Assembly (NCBI RefSeq): GCF_014648895.1
Contig: NZ_BMRZ01000014.1
Location: 1-64,000 of the forward strand
Reading direction: 5' to 3'
Length of the DNA: 64,000 nt
Source of the DNA: Streptomyces tanashiensis
Lineage (GTDB): Bacteria > Actinomycetota > Actinomycetes > Streptomycetales > Streptomycetaceae
How positions within the stretch are numbered: position 1 is the stretch's first letter; each line of letters starts with the position of its first letter. Of the stretch, positions 1-8,653 are shown one piece after another. The translations under genes and the position numbers were made by a program. The notes below the pieces were generated by a model. It was not told the DNA's origin. It was given only the letters and a program-made list of their open reading frames with translations, and searched no databases.

Positions 1-2116
1 GCAGCTGCATCTGCCCCGAGCCGAACAGCTCGCCGACGGTCTTCATGCCGTCGAGGAGGGTGTCGTTGACGATGTCGAGGGCCGGGCGGGTCTCCAGGGC
101 CTCGTCGAGGTCGGCCTCCAGGCCGTTCTTCTCGCCGTCGACGATCCGCCGCTTGAGGCGCTCGTCCAGCGGCAGCGCGAGGAGCTCCTCGGTCTTGCCG
201 GCCTTCATCGACTTGGTGGTGGCGCCCTCGAAGAGGGCCATCAGCTTCTGCAGCGGGTCGTAGCCCTCGGCGCGCCGGTCGTAGATCAGGTCGAGGGCGG
301 TGGTGACCTGCTCCTCGTCGAAGCGGGCGATGGGCAGGATCTTCGACGCGTGGACGATCGCCGAGTCCAGGCCCGCCTTCACGCACTCGTCGAGGAAGAC
401 CGAGTTGAGCAGGATCCGGGCGGCCGGGTTGAGACCGAAGGAGATGTTCGACAGGCCCAGCGTGGTCTGGACGTCCGGGCGGCGGCGCTTCAGCTCGCGG
501 ATCGCCTCGATCGTGGCGATGCCGTCCTTCCGCGACTCCTCCTGGCCCGTGCAGATCGTGAAGGTCAGGGCGTCGATGAGGATGTCCGACTCGTGGATGC
601 CCCAGTTGCCGGTGAGGTCCTCGATGAGGCGCTCGGCCACGGCGACCTTGTGCTCGGTGCTACGGGCCTGACCCTCCTCGTCGATGGTGAGGGCGATGAG
701 GGCGGCGCCGTGCTCCTGGGCCAGTCGGGTGACCTTCGCGAAGCGGGACTCGGGTCCGTCGCCGTCCTCGTAGTTGACCGAGTTGATGACGGCCCGGCCG
801 CCGAGCTTCTCCAGGCCGGCCCGCAGGACGTCCACCTCGGTGGAGTCGAGGACGATCGGCAGGGTGGAGGCGGTGGCGAAGCGGCCGGCGAGCTCCTCCA
901 TGTCGGCGACGCCGTCGCGGCCCACGTAGTCCACGCAGAGGTCGAGCATGTGCGCGCCCTCGCGGATCTGGTCGCGGGCCATCTCGACGCAGTCGTCCCA
1001 GCGGCCTTCGAGCATGGCCTCGCGGAACTTCTTCGAACCGTTGGCGTTCGTCCGCTCGCCGATCGCCATGTACGAGGTGTCCTGCCGGAACGGGACGGTC
1101 TGGTACAGCGAGGCGGCGCCCGGCTCGGGGCGCGGGGAGCGCTCGGGGGGCGTGAGGCCCTGGACCCGCTCGACGACGTGGCGCAGGTGCTCGGGCGTCG
1201 AGCCGCAGCAGCCGCCGACCAGGGACAGGCCGTAGTCGCGGACGAAGTTCTCCTGCGCGTCGGCCATCTCGGGGGCCGTGAGCGGGAAGTACGCGCCGTC
1301 CTTGGTGAGGATGGGCAGGCCGGCGTTCGGCATGCACATGAGCGGCGTGCGCGAGTGGCGGGCGAGGTAGCGCAGGTGCTCGCTCATCTCGGCCGGGCCG
1401 GTCGAGCAGTTCAGGCCGATGAGGTCGATGCCGAGGGGCTCCAGGGCGGTCAGCGCCGCCCCGATCTCGGAGCCGAGCAGCATGACGCCGGTGGTCTCGA
1501 AGGCGAGCGAACAGATCAGCGGCACGTCCACGCCGAGGGCGTCCATCGCGCGGCGCGCGCCGATGATGCTGGACTTGGTCTGCAGCAGGTCCTGGGTCGT
1601 CTCCACGATCAGGGCGTCGGCGCCGCCGGCCAGCAGGCCCTCGGCGTTCTGCTGGTAGCCGTCGCGCAGCACGCCGTACCCGATGTGGCCGAGGGAGGGC
1701 AGCTTGGTGCCCGGGCCGATCGAGCCGAGCACCCAGCGCTGGCGGCCGTCCTTGGCGCCGAACTCGTCGGCGACCTCGCGGGCGATCCGGGCACCGGCCT
1801 CGGAGAGCTCGAAGATCCGGTCCGCGATCTCGTACTCGCCCGCGGCCGAGTGGTTGGAGCCGAACGTGTTGGTCTCGACGCAGTCGACGCCGACCTCGAA
1901 GTACGCCTCGTGCACCGAACGGACGATGTCGGGCCGCGTGACGTTCAGGATCTCGTTGCATCCTTCGAGGTTCTGGAAGTCCTCGAGGGTGGGGTCCTGG
2001 GCCTGGAGCATGGTGCCCATGGCTCCGTCGGCGACGACGACTCGGCTGGCGAGTGCCTCGCGGAGTGCGGCGGCGCGGGTCCGGCTGTCAGCGGAAGGGG
2101 TCGGCAACGAGGCCAT
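1..2116 (-). CDS. metH: Cobalamin-dependent methionine synthase (5' part, cut by window edge)
   Basis: Transfers a methyl group from 5-methyltetrahydrofolate through cobalamin to homocysteine to make methionine in the cytoplasm. About 705 N-terminal residues of an expected ~1170 are present; the rest lies left of position 1. The reading frame begins MASLPTPSADSRTR and soon shows the homocysteine-binding start VVADGAMGTMLQ. The zinc-site motif GGCCGSTPEH is near residue 310, followed by the pterin-binding barrel (GERTNANGSKKF, then LDLCVDY and NSVNYEDG) and the beginning of the cobalamin cap domain at the edge. The ATG at 2116 is preceded by GGGAG about 12 nt upstream. It is divergent from gylR. 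A TACGCT -10 box at 2181-2186 would place the mRNA start near 2174, giving a leader of about 57 nt that opens with a hairpin. The identity is firm; only completeness of the C-terminus cannot be seen. Confidence 0.96.
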   Translation of the reverse strand, partial: MASLPTPSADSRTRAAALREALASRVVVADGAMGTMLQAQDPTLEDFQNLEGCNEILNVTRPDIVRSVHEAYFEVGVDCVETNTFGSNHSAAGEYEIADRIFELSEAGARIAREVADEFGAKDGRQRWVLGSIGPGTKLPSLGHIGYGVLRDGYQQNAEGLLAGGADALIVETTQDLLQTKSSIIGARRAMDALGVDVPLICSLAFETTGVMLLGSEIGAALTALEPLGIDLIGLNCSTGPAEMSEHLRYLARHSRTPLMCMPNAGLPILTKDGAYFPLTAPEMADAQENFVRDYGLSLVGGCCGSTPEHLRHVVERVQGLTPPERSPRPEPGAASLYQTVPFRQDTSYMAIGERTNANGSKKFREAMLEGRWDDCVEMARDQIREGAHMLDLCVDYVGRDGVADMEELAGRFATASTLPIVLDSTEVDVLRAGLEKLGGRAVINSVNYEDGDGPESRFAKVTRLAQEHGAALIALTIDEEGQARSTEHKVAVAERLIEDLTGNWGIHESDILIDALTFTICTGQEESRKDGIATIEAIRELKRRRPDVQTTLGLSNISFGLNPAARILLNSVFLDECVKAGLDSAIVHASKILPIARFDEEQVTTALDLIYDRRAEGYDPLQKLMALFEGATTKSMKAGKTEELLALPLDERLKRRIVDGEKNGLEADLDEALETRPALDIVNDTLLDGMKTVGELFGSGQMQL

Positions 2117-2151
2117 GGATGAGCTCCCTGGGATGCGACGGCTGTCGGCTT

Positions 2152-2173
2152 TGCACCCTCGGGGGAGGGTGCA
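2152..2173 (-). promoter_or_regulatory. Hairpin at the 5' end of the metH leader
   Basis: A perfect 9-bp inverted repeat (TGCACCCTC / GAGGGTGCA) with a 4-nt loop. A TACGCT -10 box lies just upstream at 2186-2181, so the hairpin would be almost the first thing in the transcript. There is no run of T after it, so it does not look like a terminator. It may stabilise the 5' end or be part of a small control element; I recognise no riboswitch consensus here. Confidence 0.4.
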
Positions 2174-2287
2174 CGGGGCCAGCGTAACCGCGTGGGGGCC
2201 GGGGTGGACACGGCGTCCCACGGGCCGGACGGCATCCTGTGTGCGGGGACTCCCGGTCCTGCCCCTCCTTGGCCGACACTGTGTGGT

Positions 2288-2334
2288 GTGACGCAAGGTC
2301 GGCATCGACCGATAGTGTTCAGCATTGTCGAACA
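2288..2334 (+). promoter_or_regulatory. gylR promoter and putative GylR operator
   Basis: GTGACG (2288-2293) and GATAGT (2311-2316) are separated by 17 bp and form a plausible promoter. At the expected transcription start lies TGTTC-N9-GAACA (2316-2334). It contains the 12-mer CATTGTCGAACA (2323-2334), which is found again in front of glpF at 3268-3279. This arrangement fits autoregulation by an IclR-type repressor. Binding by GylR is inferred, not shown. Confidence 0.55.
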
Positions 2335-2360
2335 GTATGAGAAGGGTGAGGGGCCGGGCG

Positions 2361-3125
2361 ATGGCGAAGAACATCCAGTCGCTTGAAAGAGCGGCGGCCA
2401 TGCTGCGACTGCTCGCGGGCGGCGAGCGCCGGCTCGGCCTGTCCGACATCGCGTCCTCGATCGGACTCGCCAAGGGGACGGCCCACGGCATCCTGCGCAC
2501 CCTCCAGGCGGAGGGCTTCGTGGAGCAGGACGCCGCCTCGGGCCGCTACCAGCTGGGCGCGGAGCTGCTGCGCCTCGGCAACAGCTATCTGGACGTGCAC
2601 GAGCTGCGGGCGCGCGCCCTGGTCTGGACGGACGATCTGGCGCGGTCCAGCGGCGAGAGCGTGCACCTGGGGGTGCTGCACCAGAAGGGTGTGCTGATCG
2701 TGCACCACGTCTTCCGGCCGGACGACAGCCGTCAGGTCCTGGAGGTGGGGGCCATGCAGCCGCTGCACTCCACGGCGCTGGGCAAGGTCCTGTCGGCGTA
2801 CGACCCGGTGGCGCACAGCGAGGTGCTGGAGGTCGACCGGGAGGCGTTCACGCCCCGGACGACCACGGAGCTGGTCGACTTCGAGTCGCTGCTCGACATG
2901 ACGCGGGCCCGGGGCTGGGCGGCGGACGTGGAGGAGACCTGGGAGGGCGTGGCGTCGGTGGCGGCGCCGATCCACGACCGGCGGCGGATGCCGGTGGGCG
3001 CGGTGGCGGTCACGGGCGCCGTGGAGCGGGTCTGTCCGGGCGGGGAGCTGCGTCCGGAGCTGGTGGCCGCCGTGCGGGACTGCGCCCGCGCGGTCTCCCG
3101 GGACCTGGGGGCCGGCCGCTTCTGA
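2361..3125 (+). CDS. gylR: IclR-family regulator of glycerol catabolism, GylR
   Basis: DNA-binding regulator of the adjacent glycerol operon. The 254-residue product starts MAKNIQSLERAAAML; residues about 5-65 form the winged helix-turn-helix (LSDIASSIGLAKGTAHGILRTLQAEGF). The IclR effector domain follows (GESVHLGVL, then MQPLHSTALGKVLSAY, a typical IclR C-terminal motif). The ATG at 2361 is chosen because GAAGGGTGAGG lies just upstream and the length equals that of the S. coelicolor GylR; an in-frame TTG at 2325 is too early and lies in the operator. It is divergent from metH, and is followed by a strong terminator and then by glpF. In Streptomyces GylR represses glpF/glpK/glpD in the absence of glycerol; the ligand is thought to be glycerol-3-phosphate. 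Confidence 0.94.
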   Translation: MAKNIQSLERAAAMLRLLAGGERRLGLSDIASSIGLAKGTAHGILRTLQAEGFVEQDAASGRYQLGAELLRLGNSYLDVHELRARALVWTDDLARSSGESVHLGVLHQKGVLIVHHVFRPDDSRQVLEVGAMQPLHSTALGKVLSAYDPVAHSEVLEVDREAFTPRTTTELVDFESLLDMTRARGWAADVEETWEGVASVAAPIHDRRRMPVGAVAVTGAVERVCPGGELRPELVAAVRDCARAVSRDLGAGRF

Positions 3126-3170
3126 CCGCCCGTACGCGCGGCGGCCCCGACCGCCCGCCGTACAGAACCG

Positions 3171-3207
3171 AACCCGCCGGTAACGATCGCGTTATCGGCG
3201 GGTTTTT
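3171..3207 (+). terminator. Intrinsic terminator after gylR
   Basis: Stem AACCCGCCGGTAACG (3171-3185) pairs with 3190-3204 with one G-U wobble and a 4-nt loop, and is followed by TTTTT. It separates gylR transcription from the glpF promoter. Confidence 0.85.
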
Positions 3208-3221
3208 CACTTCCCAGACCC

Positions 3222-3303
3222 TTGACGCGCTGTTAACCCGGGGGCAAAACTTCCGTTCATCGGTCGGCATTGTCGAACACCTAACGGCAATACACGCTAG
3301 AGT
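3222..3303 (+). promoter_or_regulatory. glpF operon promoter region with repeated GylR-type box
   Basis: A TTGACG hexamer at 3222-3227 may belong to one promoter, and TAGAGT at 3298-3303 looks like the -10 of another. The 12-mer CATTGTCGAACA (3268-3279), identical to the copy at gylR, lies where it would cover the -35 region of the downstream promoter. The leader to glpF would be about 95 nt. Two glycerol-operon promoters are known in S. coelicolor; which sequences here are used is inference. Confidence 0.5.
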
Positions 3304-3404
3304 GTGGCAGTGCCAAGGGCCGGCAACGCCCTCACACGAGGGCGCGGACCACCGGAGGGACCCGGGGTTCGCCTTCCCCTGGACGAAGGACAAAGGAGTC
3401 GCGG

Positions 3405-4163
3405 GTGTCCAGCTCCGACATCTTCCTCGGCGAGACCATCGGTACCGCCGTTCTCATTCTGCTCGGCGGCGGTGTGTGCGCCGCCGTCACGCTCAAGAGC
3501 TCCAAGGCCCGCAACGCGGGCTGGCTCGCGATCACCTTCGGGTGGGGCTTCGCCGTCATGACGGCCGTCTACATGACCGCTTCCCTCTCGGGCGCCCATC
3601 TGAACCCCGCCGTCACGGTCGGAATCGCGATCAAGGACGGGGAGTGGGACAACGTCCCCGTCTACATCGCCGGCCAGATGCTCGGCGCGATGATCGGCGC
3701 GGCGTTGGTCTGGGTGGCCTACTACGGCCAGTTCCGGGCCCACCTCACGGACCCGGAGACCGTCGGCGAGACGCCGATCGAGGGCCCCGGCCCGGTGCTC
3801 GGCGTCTTCTCCACGGGCCCCGAGATCCGTAACACCTGGCAGAACCTGGCCACCGAGATCATCGGCACCGTCGTGCTGGTCCTGGCCGTGCTCACCCAGG
3901 GCCTCAACGACAGCGGCAAGGGCCTCGGCGTCATCGGCGCCCTGATCACCGCGTTCGTCGTGGTCTCCATCGGCCTCTCGCTCGGCGGCCCGACCGGTTA
4001 CGCCATCAACCCGGCCCGTGACCTCGGCCCGCGCATCGTGCACGCCCTGCTCCCGCTGCCGAACAAGGGCGGCTCCGACTGGAGCTACGCCTGGATCCCG
4101 GTCGCCGGTCCGCTGATCGGTGGCGCCCTCGCCGCGGGTATCTACAACATCGCGTTCGCCTGA
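3405..4163 (+). CDS. glpF: Glycerol facilitator (aquaglyceroporin)
   Basis: Membrane channel for glycerol uptake. The 252-residue product has six hydrophobic segments and both NPA-type loops of the MIP family: HLNPAVT near residue 65 and [10 protein letters not shown] near residue 204. The Asp-Leu-Gly-Pro-Arg after the second NPA is typical of glycerol rather than water channels. The GTG start has AAAGGAG 7 nt upstream. It is the first gene of the glpF-glpK-glpD operon, with 35 nt to glpK, so glycerol entry, phosphorylation and oxidation are encoded together. Called gylC in older S. coelicolor nomenclature. Confidence 0.95.
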   Translation: MSSSDIFLGETIGTAVLILLGGGVCAAVTLKSSKARNAGWLAITFGWGFAVMTAVYMTASLSGAHLNPAVTVGIAIKDGEWDNVPVYIAGQMLGAMIGAALVWVAYYGQFRAHLTDPETVGETPIEGPGPVLGVFSTGPEIRNTWQNLATEIIGTVVLVLAVLTQGLNDSGKGLGVIGALITAFVVVSIGLSLGGPTGYAINPARDLGPRIVHALLPLPNKGGSDWSYAWIPVAGPLIGGALAAGIYNIAFA

Positions 4164-4198
4164 GCCGTCCTTCTTCCAGACTTCCCTTGGAGCACACC

Positions 4199-5725
4199 GT
4201 GACCGACGCACACACCTCCGGCCCCTTCATCGCGGCCATCGACCAGGGCACCACCTCCTCGCGCTGCATCGTCTTCGACAAGGACGGCCGGATCGTCTCG
4301 GTCGACCAGAAGGAGCACGAGCAGATCTTCCCGAAGCCGGGCTGGGTCGAGCACGACGCCGCCGAGATCTGGGCCAACGTCCAGGAGGTCGTCACCGGCG
4401 CCCTGGAGAAGGCGGAGATCACCGCCGCCGACGTCAAGGCCATCGGCATCACCAACCAGCGCGAGACCACGCTGCTCTGGGACAAGAACACCGGTGAGCC
4501 CGTCCACAACGCCCTCGTCTGGCAGGACACCCGCACCGACGCCCTCTGCAAGGAGCTCGGCCGCAACGTCGGCCAGGACCGCTTCCGCCGCGAGACCGGC
4601 CTGCCGCTGGCGAGCTACTTCTCCGGCCCGAAGGTCCGCTGGCTGCTGGACAACGTCGAGGGCCTGCGCGAGCGCGCCGAGCGCGGCGACATCCTCTTCG
4701 GCACCATGGACTCCTGGGTCATCTGGAACCTCACGGGCGGCGTCGACGGCGGCCACCACGTCACCGACGTCACCAACGCCTCCCGCACCATGCTCATGAA
4801 CCTCCACACCATGAGCTGGGACGAGAAGATCCTCCAGTCCATGGAGATCCCGGCCGCCGTGCTGCCGGAGATCCGCTCCTCCGCCGAGGTGTACGGCGCG
4901 GTCAAGGGCGGCATCCTCGACGGCGTCCCGGTCGCCTCCGCGCTCGGCGACCAGCAGGCCGCCCTGTTCGGCCAGACGTGTTTCGCCGAGGGCGAGGCCA
5001 AGTCCACGTACGGCACCGGCACCTTCATGCTGATGAACACCGGCGACAAGATCATCAACTCCTACAGCGGCCTGCTGACCACGGTCGGCTACCAGATCGG
5101 CGACGCGAAGCCGGTCTACGCCCTGGAGGGCTCGATCGCCGTCACCGGTTCGCTGGTGCAGTGGATGCGCGACCAGATGGGCCTGATCAAGTCCGCCGCC
5201 GAGATCGAGACCCTCGCGTCCTCGGTCGAGGACAACGGCGGCGCCTACTTCGTGCCGGCCTTCTCCGGCCTGTTCGCCCCGTACTGGCGCTCCGACGCGC
5301 GCGGTGTCATCGCCGGCCTCACCCGGTACGTCACCAAGGCGCACATCGCCCGCGCCGTCCTGGAGGCCACCGCCTGGCAGACCCGCGAGATCACCGACGC
5401 CATGACGAAGGACTCCGGCGTCGAGCTGACCGCGCTCAAGGTCGACGGCGGCATGACCTCCAACAACCTGCTGATGCAGACCCTCTCGGACTTCCTGGAC
5501 GCGCCCGTCGTGCGTCCGATGGTCGCCGAGACCACCTGCCTCGGCGCCGCCTACGCCGCCGGCCTGGCCGTCGGCTTCTGGCCGGACACCGACGCGCTGC
5601 GCGCCAACTGGCGCCGGGCGGCGGAATGGACCCCTCGCATGGACGCCGACAAGCGTGACCGCGAGTACAAGAGCTGGCTCAAGGCCGTCGAGCGGACCAT
5701 GGGCTGGATCGAGGACGAGGAGTAA
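4199..5725 (+). CDS. glpK: Glycerol kinase
   Basis: ATP-dependent phosphorylation of glycerol to sn-glycerol-3-phosphate in the cytoplasm. The 508-residue product has the FGGY-kinase features in order: N-terminal phosphate-binding loop [15 protein letters not shown], substrate-side [12 protein letters not shown], hinge motif [12 protein letters not shown] near residue 245, and the C-terminal [17 protein letters not shown]. The GTG at 4199 is preferred over an in-frame TTG at 4187, because that TTG overlaps the TTGGAG ribosome-binding site. Length is normal for the family. It lies 6 nt before glpD, so the two are probably translated from one message. gylA in older literature. Confidence 0.96.
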   Translation: MTDAHTSGPFIAAIDQGTTSSRCIVFDKDGRIVSVDQKEHEQIFPKPGWVEHDAAEIWANVQEVVTGALEKAEITAADVKAIGITNQRETTLLWDKNTGEPVHNALVWQDTRTDALCKELGRNVGQDRFRRETGLPLASYFSGPKVRWLLDNVEGLRERAERGDILFGTMDSWVIWNLTGGVDGGHHVTDVTNASRTMLMNLHTMSWDEKILQSMEIPAAVLPEIRSSAEVYGAVKGGILDGVPVASALGDQQAALFGQTCFAEGEAKSTYGTGTFMLMNTGDKIINSYSGLLTTVGYQIGDAKPVYALEGSIAVTGSLVQWMRDQMGLIKSAAEIETLASSVEDNGGAYFVPAFSGLFAPYWRSDARGVIAGLTRYVTKAHIARAVLEATAWQTREITDAMTKDSGVELTALKVDGGMTSNNLLMQTLSDFLDAPVVRPMVAETTCLGAAYAAGLAVGFWPDTDALRANWRRAAEWTPRMDADKRDREYKSWLKAVERTMGWIEDEE

Positions 5726-5731
5726 TACGAG

Positions 5732-7336
5732 ATGACCACCCTGCAGAGCGTCCCTGCCCTGGGGACGCACCCGGCTGCCGGTTCCCTGCCGAGCCGCGCC
5801 GAGACCCGGGAACAGCTTTCCAAGGCGACGTACGACCTCCTGGTGATCGGCGGCGGCATCCTGGGCATCTCCACCGCCTGGCACGCCGCGCAGTCGGGCC
5901 TGCGGGTGGCCCTGGTGGACGCCGGCGACTTCGCCGGCGCCACCTCCTCCGCCTCCTCCAAGCTGCTCCACGGCGGCCTGCGCTACCTGCAGACCGGCGC
6001 GGTGAAGCTGGTGGCGGAGAACCACTTCGAGCGGCGTGCGGTCTCGCGCCAGGTGGCACCGCACCTCGCCAACCCGCTCACCTTCTACCTGCCCGTCTAC
6101 AAGGGCGGCCCGCACGGCGCGGCCAAGCTCGGTGCCGGTGTCTTCGCCTACAGCGCCCTCTCGGCCTTCGGCGACGGCGTCGGGCACCTGCTCTCCCCCG
6201 CCAAGGCCGCACAGGACGTGCCGGAGCTGCGCACCGACAACCTGAAGGCCGTCGCCGTCTACGGCGACGACCAGATGAACGACGCCCGCATGGCGCTGAT
6301 GACGGTCCGCGCCGCCGTCGACGCCGGTGCCACCGTCCTCAACCACGCCGAGGTCACCGGCCTGCGCTTCACCCGGGGCCGGGTCACCGGCGCGGAGCTG
6401 AAGGACCGCACCACCGGCGACGAGTTCGGCGTGAGCGCCCGGCTCGTGCTCAACGCGACCGGCCCGTGGGTCGACCACCTGCGCAGGATGGAGGACCCGA
6501 ACGCGGCCCCCTCCATCCGCCTCTCCAAGGGTGCGCACCTGGTCCTCAAGCGGACCTCGCCGTGGAAGGCCGCGCTGGCCACCCCGATCGACAAGTACCG
6601 CATCACCTTCGCCCTCCCCTGGGAGGACATGCTGCTCCTCGGCACCACCGACGAGGAGTACGAGGGCGACCCCGGTCAGGTCGAGGTCACCGAGAAGGAC
6701 ACCGCCCAGATCCTGGACGAGGCCGCCTTCTCCATCCGCGACCAGCAGCTCTCGCGCGACCTGATCACGTACTCCTTCGCCGGTCTGCGGGTGCTCCCGG
6801 GCGGTCCCGGCGACACCTCGAAGGCCAAGCGCGAGACGGTCGTCACCGAGGGCCGCGGCGGCATGCTGTCCGTGGCCGGCGGCAAGTGGACGACCTTCCG
6901 CCACATCGGCCGCACGGTGATGAAGAAGCTGGAGCAGCTCCCCGGCCACCCGCTCGGCGAGGACTACGAGCCGGTGTCCGCGCTGCCGAAGCGGCTGCCG
7001 CTGCCCGGCATAGCCAACCCGAACGCGGTCGCCCACCGGCTGCTCGTCGACGGTCCGGCGCCCGGCCCGCGCATGGCCGCCGACACCGCCAAGCACCTGG
7101 CCACGCACTACGGCTCGCTCTCCTTCGACATCGCCCGGATGGCGAACGAGAACCCGGAGCTGGCCCGCCGGATCCACCCGGACGCGCCGGAGATCTGGGC
7201 GCAGGTGGCCTACGCCCGCGACCACGAGTGGGCCGAGACGGCGGACGACGTGCTGCGCCGCCGGACGACGCTGACCATCCGCGGTCTCGCGACGGACGAG
7301 ATCCGCGCCGGGGTCGAGTCGATGCTGCGCAAGTAA
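5732..7336 (+). CDS. glpD: Aerobic glycerol-3-phosphate dehydrogenase
   Basis: FAD-dependent oxidation of glycerol-3-phosphate to dihydroxyacetone phosphate, passing electrons to the quinone pool at the membrane. The 534-residue product has the FAD dinucleotide fold DLLVIGGGILGISTAW (about residues 34-49), the family motif SSASSKLLHGGLRYL, a substrate-domain HLVLKRTSPWK, and AGGKWTTFRHIGRTVM near residue 385. The C-terminal helical DAO_C domain follows. Only 6 nt separate it from glpK. It ends the operon at a hairpin terminator. gylB in older literature. Confidence 0.95.
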   Translation: MTTLQSVPALGTHPAAGSLPSRAETREQLSKATYDLLVIGGGILGISTAWHAAQSGLRVALVDAGDFAGATSSASSKLLHGGLRYLQTGAVKLVAENHFERRAVSRQVAPHLANPLTFYLPVYKGGPHGAAKLGAGVFAYSALSAFGDGVGHLLSPAKAAQDVPELRTDNLKAVAVYGDDQMNDARMALMTVRAAVDAGATVLNHAEVTGLRFTRGRVTGAELKDRTTGDEFGVSARLVLNATGPWVDHLRRMEDPNAAPSIRLSKGAHLVLKRTSPWKAALATPIDKYRITFALPWEDMLLLGTTDEEYEGDPGQVEVTEKDTAQILDEAAFSIRDQQLSRDLITYSFAGLRVLPGGPGDTSKAKRETVVTEGRGGMLSVAGGKWTTFRHIGRTVMKKLEQLPGHPLGEDYEPVSALPKRLPLPGIANPNAVAHRLLVDGPAPGPRMAADTAKHLATHYGSLSFDIARMANENPELARRIHPDAPEIWAQVAYARDHEWAETADDVLRRRTTLTIRGLATDEIRAGVESMLRK

Positions 7337-7362
7337 CTCGCGCACGCAACTCCCTTGCGCAC

Positions 7363-7393
7363 AGGGGCGGTTCCTCTCCGAGGGGCCGCCCCT
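7363..7393 (+). terminator. Terminator of the glycerol operon
   Basis: AGGGGCGG (7363-7370) pairs with CCGCCCCT (7386-7393), with an inner CCTC/GAGG stem. There is no T-run, as is common for Streptomyces terminators. Confidence 0.6.
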
Positions 7394-7449
7394 CACGCGT
7401 GCCATGCGCCGTCCACACGCCCGCAACACTCGGCGCGCAGAGTTGAGAC

Positions 7450-8511
7450 ATGAAGTTTCAGGTGCTCTCGATCGTCCACCACTCCCCGCACCCGCTCACC
7501 GGCGAACTGCTGTCCGCCGCCGACCGGTTGGAGCAGGTCGTCACGCTCGGCGAGACCGCCGAACGGCTCGGCTTCGACGCGTACGCGGTCGGCGAGCGGC
7601 ACGCGGGCGCGTTCCTCTCCTCGTCGCCGACCGTGCTGCTCGCCGCGCTGGCCGCCCGCACCAGCCGGATCAGGCTGCTCACCGGCGTCACCGTGGTCGC
7701 GATCCTCGACCCCGTCCGGGTCGCCGAGGACTACGCGACGCTCGACCAGCTCTCCCGCGGCCGGCTCGAACTCGTCGTCGGCAAGGGGGCGGAGGCCGGT
7801 CACTTCGACCTCTTCGGCCTGGACGAGGAGCGGCAGTGGGACCTCCAGAAGGAGAAGTACGAGCTGCTCCGCCGTCTCTGGACGGAGGAGGGCGTCGACT
7901 GGGAGGGCGAGTTCCGGCCTCCGCTGAAGAACGTGACCACGGTCCCCCGGCCGTACGCGGGTCCGCCCCGGATCTGGCACGGCTCGGCCACCAGCCTCAA
8001 CTCCCCCGAGCTCGCGGCGATCCACGGTGACCCGCTCTTCACCGCCAACGCGATCCAGCCGCGCGAGGCGTACGCGAAGCTCATCGCCCACTACCGCGAG
8101 AAGTTCGAGGAGTACGGGCACGATCCCGCCCACGCGCGCGTGGCGGCCGGTTCCGGCGGGCTCCTCATCGCCGACACCCCCGAGCAGGCGGTCGCCCGGT
8201 ACAAGGAGCTGTACGAGGCGAAGGTGCGGCAGAGCTTCAAGCCGCACCTGGAGGGCAAGGCGGGGTACAACACGCCGTTCCGGACGATCGAGGACGCGAT
8301 CGCCGGCGGCCCCCAGCTGATCGGCTCGCCGCAGCAGATCATCGACAAGATCCTCGGCTACCACGAGCACTACGGGCACGACCTGCAGTCCGTCACGGTC
8401 GACACCTTCGGCCAGTCGACGGCCGAGCAGGAGGAGACGCTCCAGCGCTTCGCCGAGGAGATCGCGCCGGTCGTGCGGAGGGAGGCTCCGAGCACTCTGT
8501 GGGAGGAGTGA
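7450..8511 (+). CDS. LLM-class flavin-dependent oxidoreductase
   Basis: Bacterial luciferase-like monooxygenase family protein of 353 residues, cytoplasmic, using FMN or F420; substrate unknown. The sequence shows the typical barrel start (LSIVHHSPHPLTGELLSAADRLEQVV), AERLGFDAYAVGERHAG, SRIRLLTGVTVVAILDPVRVAEDYATLDQLSRGRLELVVGKG, and the late segment LIGSPQQIIDKILGYHEHYGHD. There is no strong ribosome-binding site before the ATG. It stands alone between the glycerol operon terminator and the ParJ-like gene. In the S. coelicolor order that I recall, glpD and parJ are neighbours, so this gene may be an addition at this spot; that needs a comparison. Confidence 0.8.
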   Translation: MKFQVLSIVHHSPHPLTGELLSAADRLEQVVTLGETAERLGFDAYAVGERHAGAFLSSSPTVLLAALAARTSRIRLLTGVTVVAILDPVRVAEDYATLDQLSRGRLELVVGKGAEAGHFDLFGLDEERQWDLQKEKYELLRRLWTEEGVDWEGEFRPPLKNVTTVPRPYAGPPRIWHGSATSLNSPELAAIHGDPLFTANAIQPREAYAKLIAHYREKFEEYGHDPAHARVAAGSGGLLIADTPEQAVARYKELYEAKVRQSFKPHLEGKAGYNTPFRTIEDAIAGGPQLIGSPQQIIDKILGYHEHYGHDLQSVTVDTFGQSTAEQEETLQRFAEEIAPVVRREAPSTLWEE

Positions 8512-8653
8512 CACCGCCGTGTGCGGAGGTGAGTTCCTGGGTAGTCGATCAAGGCCGCACGGGTTTTCGGGGAAGTCCGGGGACTGCGGGCGGCCCGCCG
8601 GAAAGCCGTAAGGTGGGGCCGTACGACAGGAACTTCGAATAAGGAGGCGCTGG

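Noticed and set aside
2117-2324. Cobalamin or SAH riboswitch before metH
   Set aside because: The predicted leader is only about 57 nt and shows a single hairpin; neither a B12 box nor the SAH-element core was found by eye.
4142-7429. Very long open frame of 1095 codons on the minus strand across the glycerol operon
   Set aside because: It lies antisense to glpK and glpD, which have complete motifs. Its composition (Gly, Arg, Ala, Val rich, no domain) is what high-GC DNA gives in the wrong frame.
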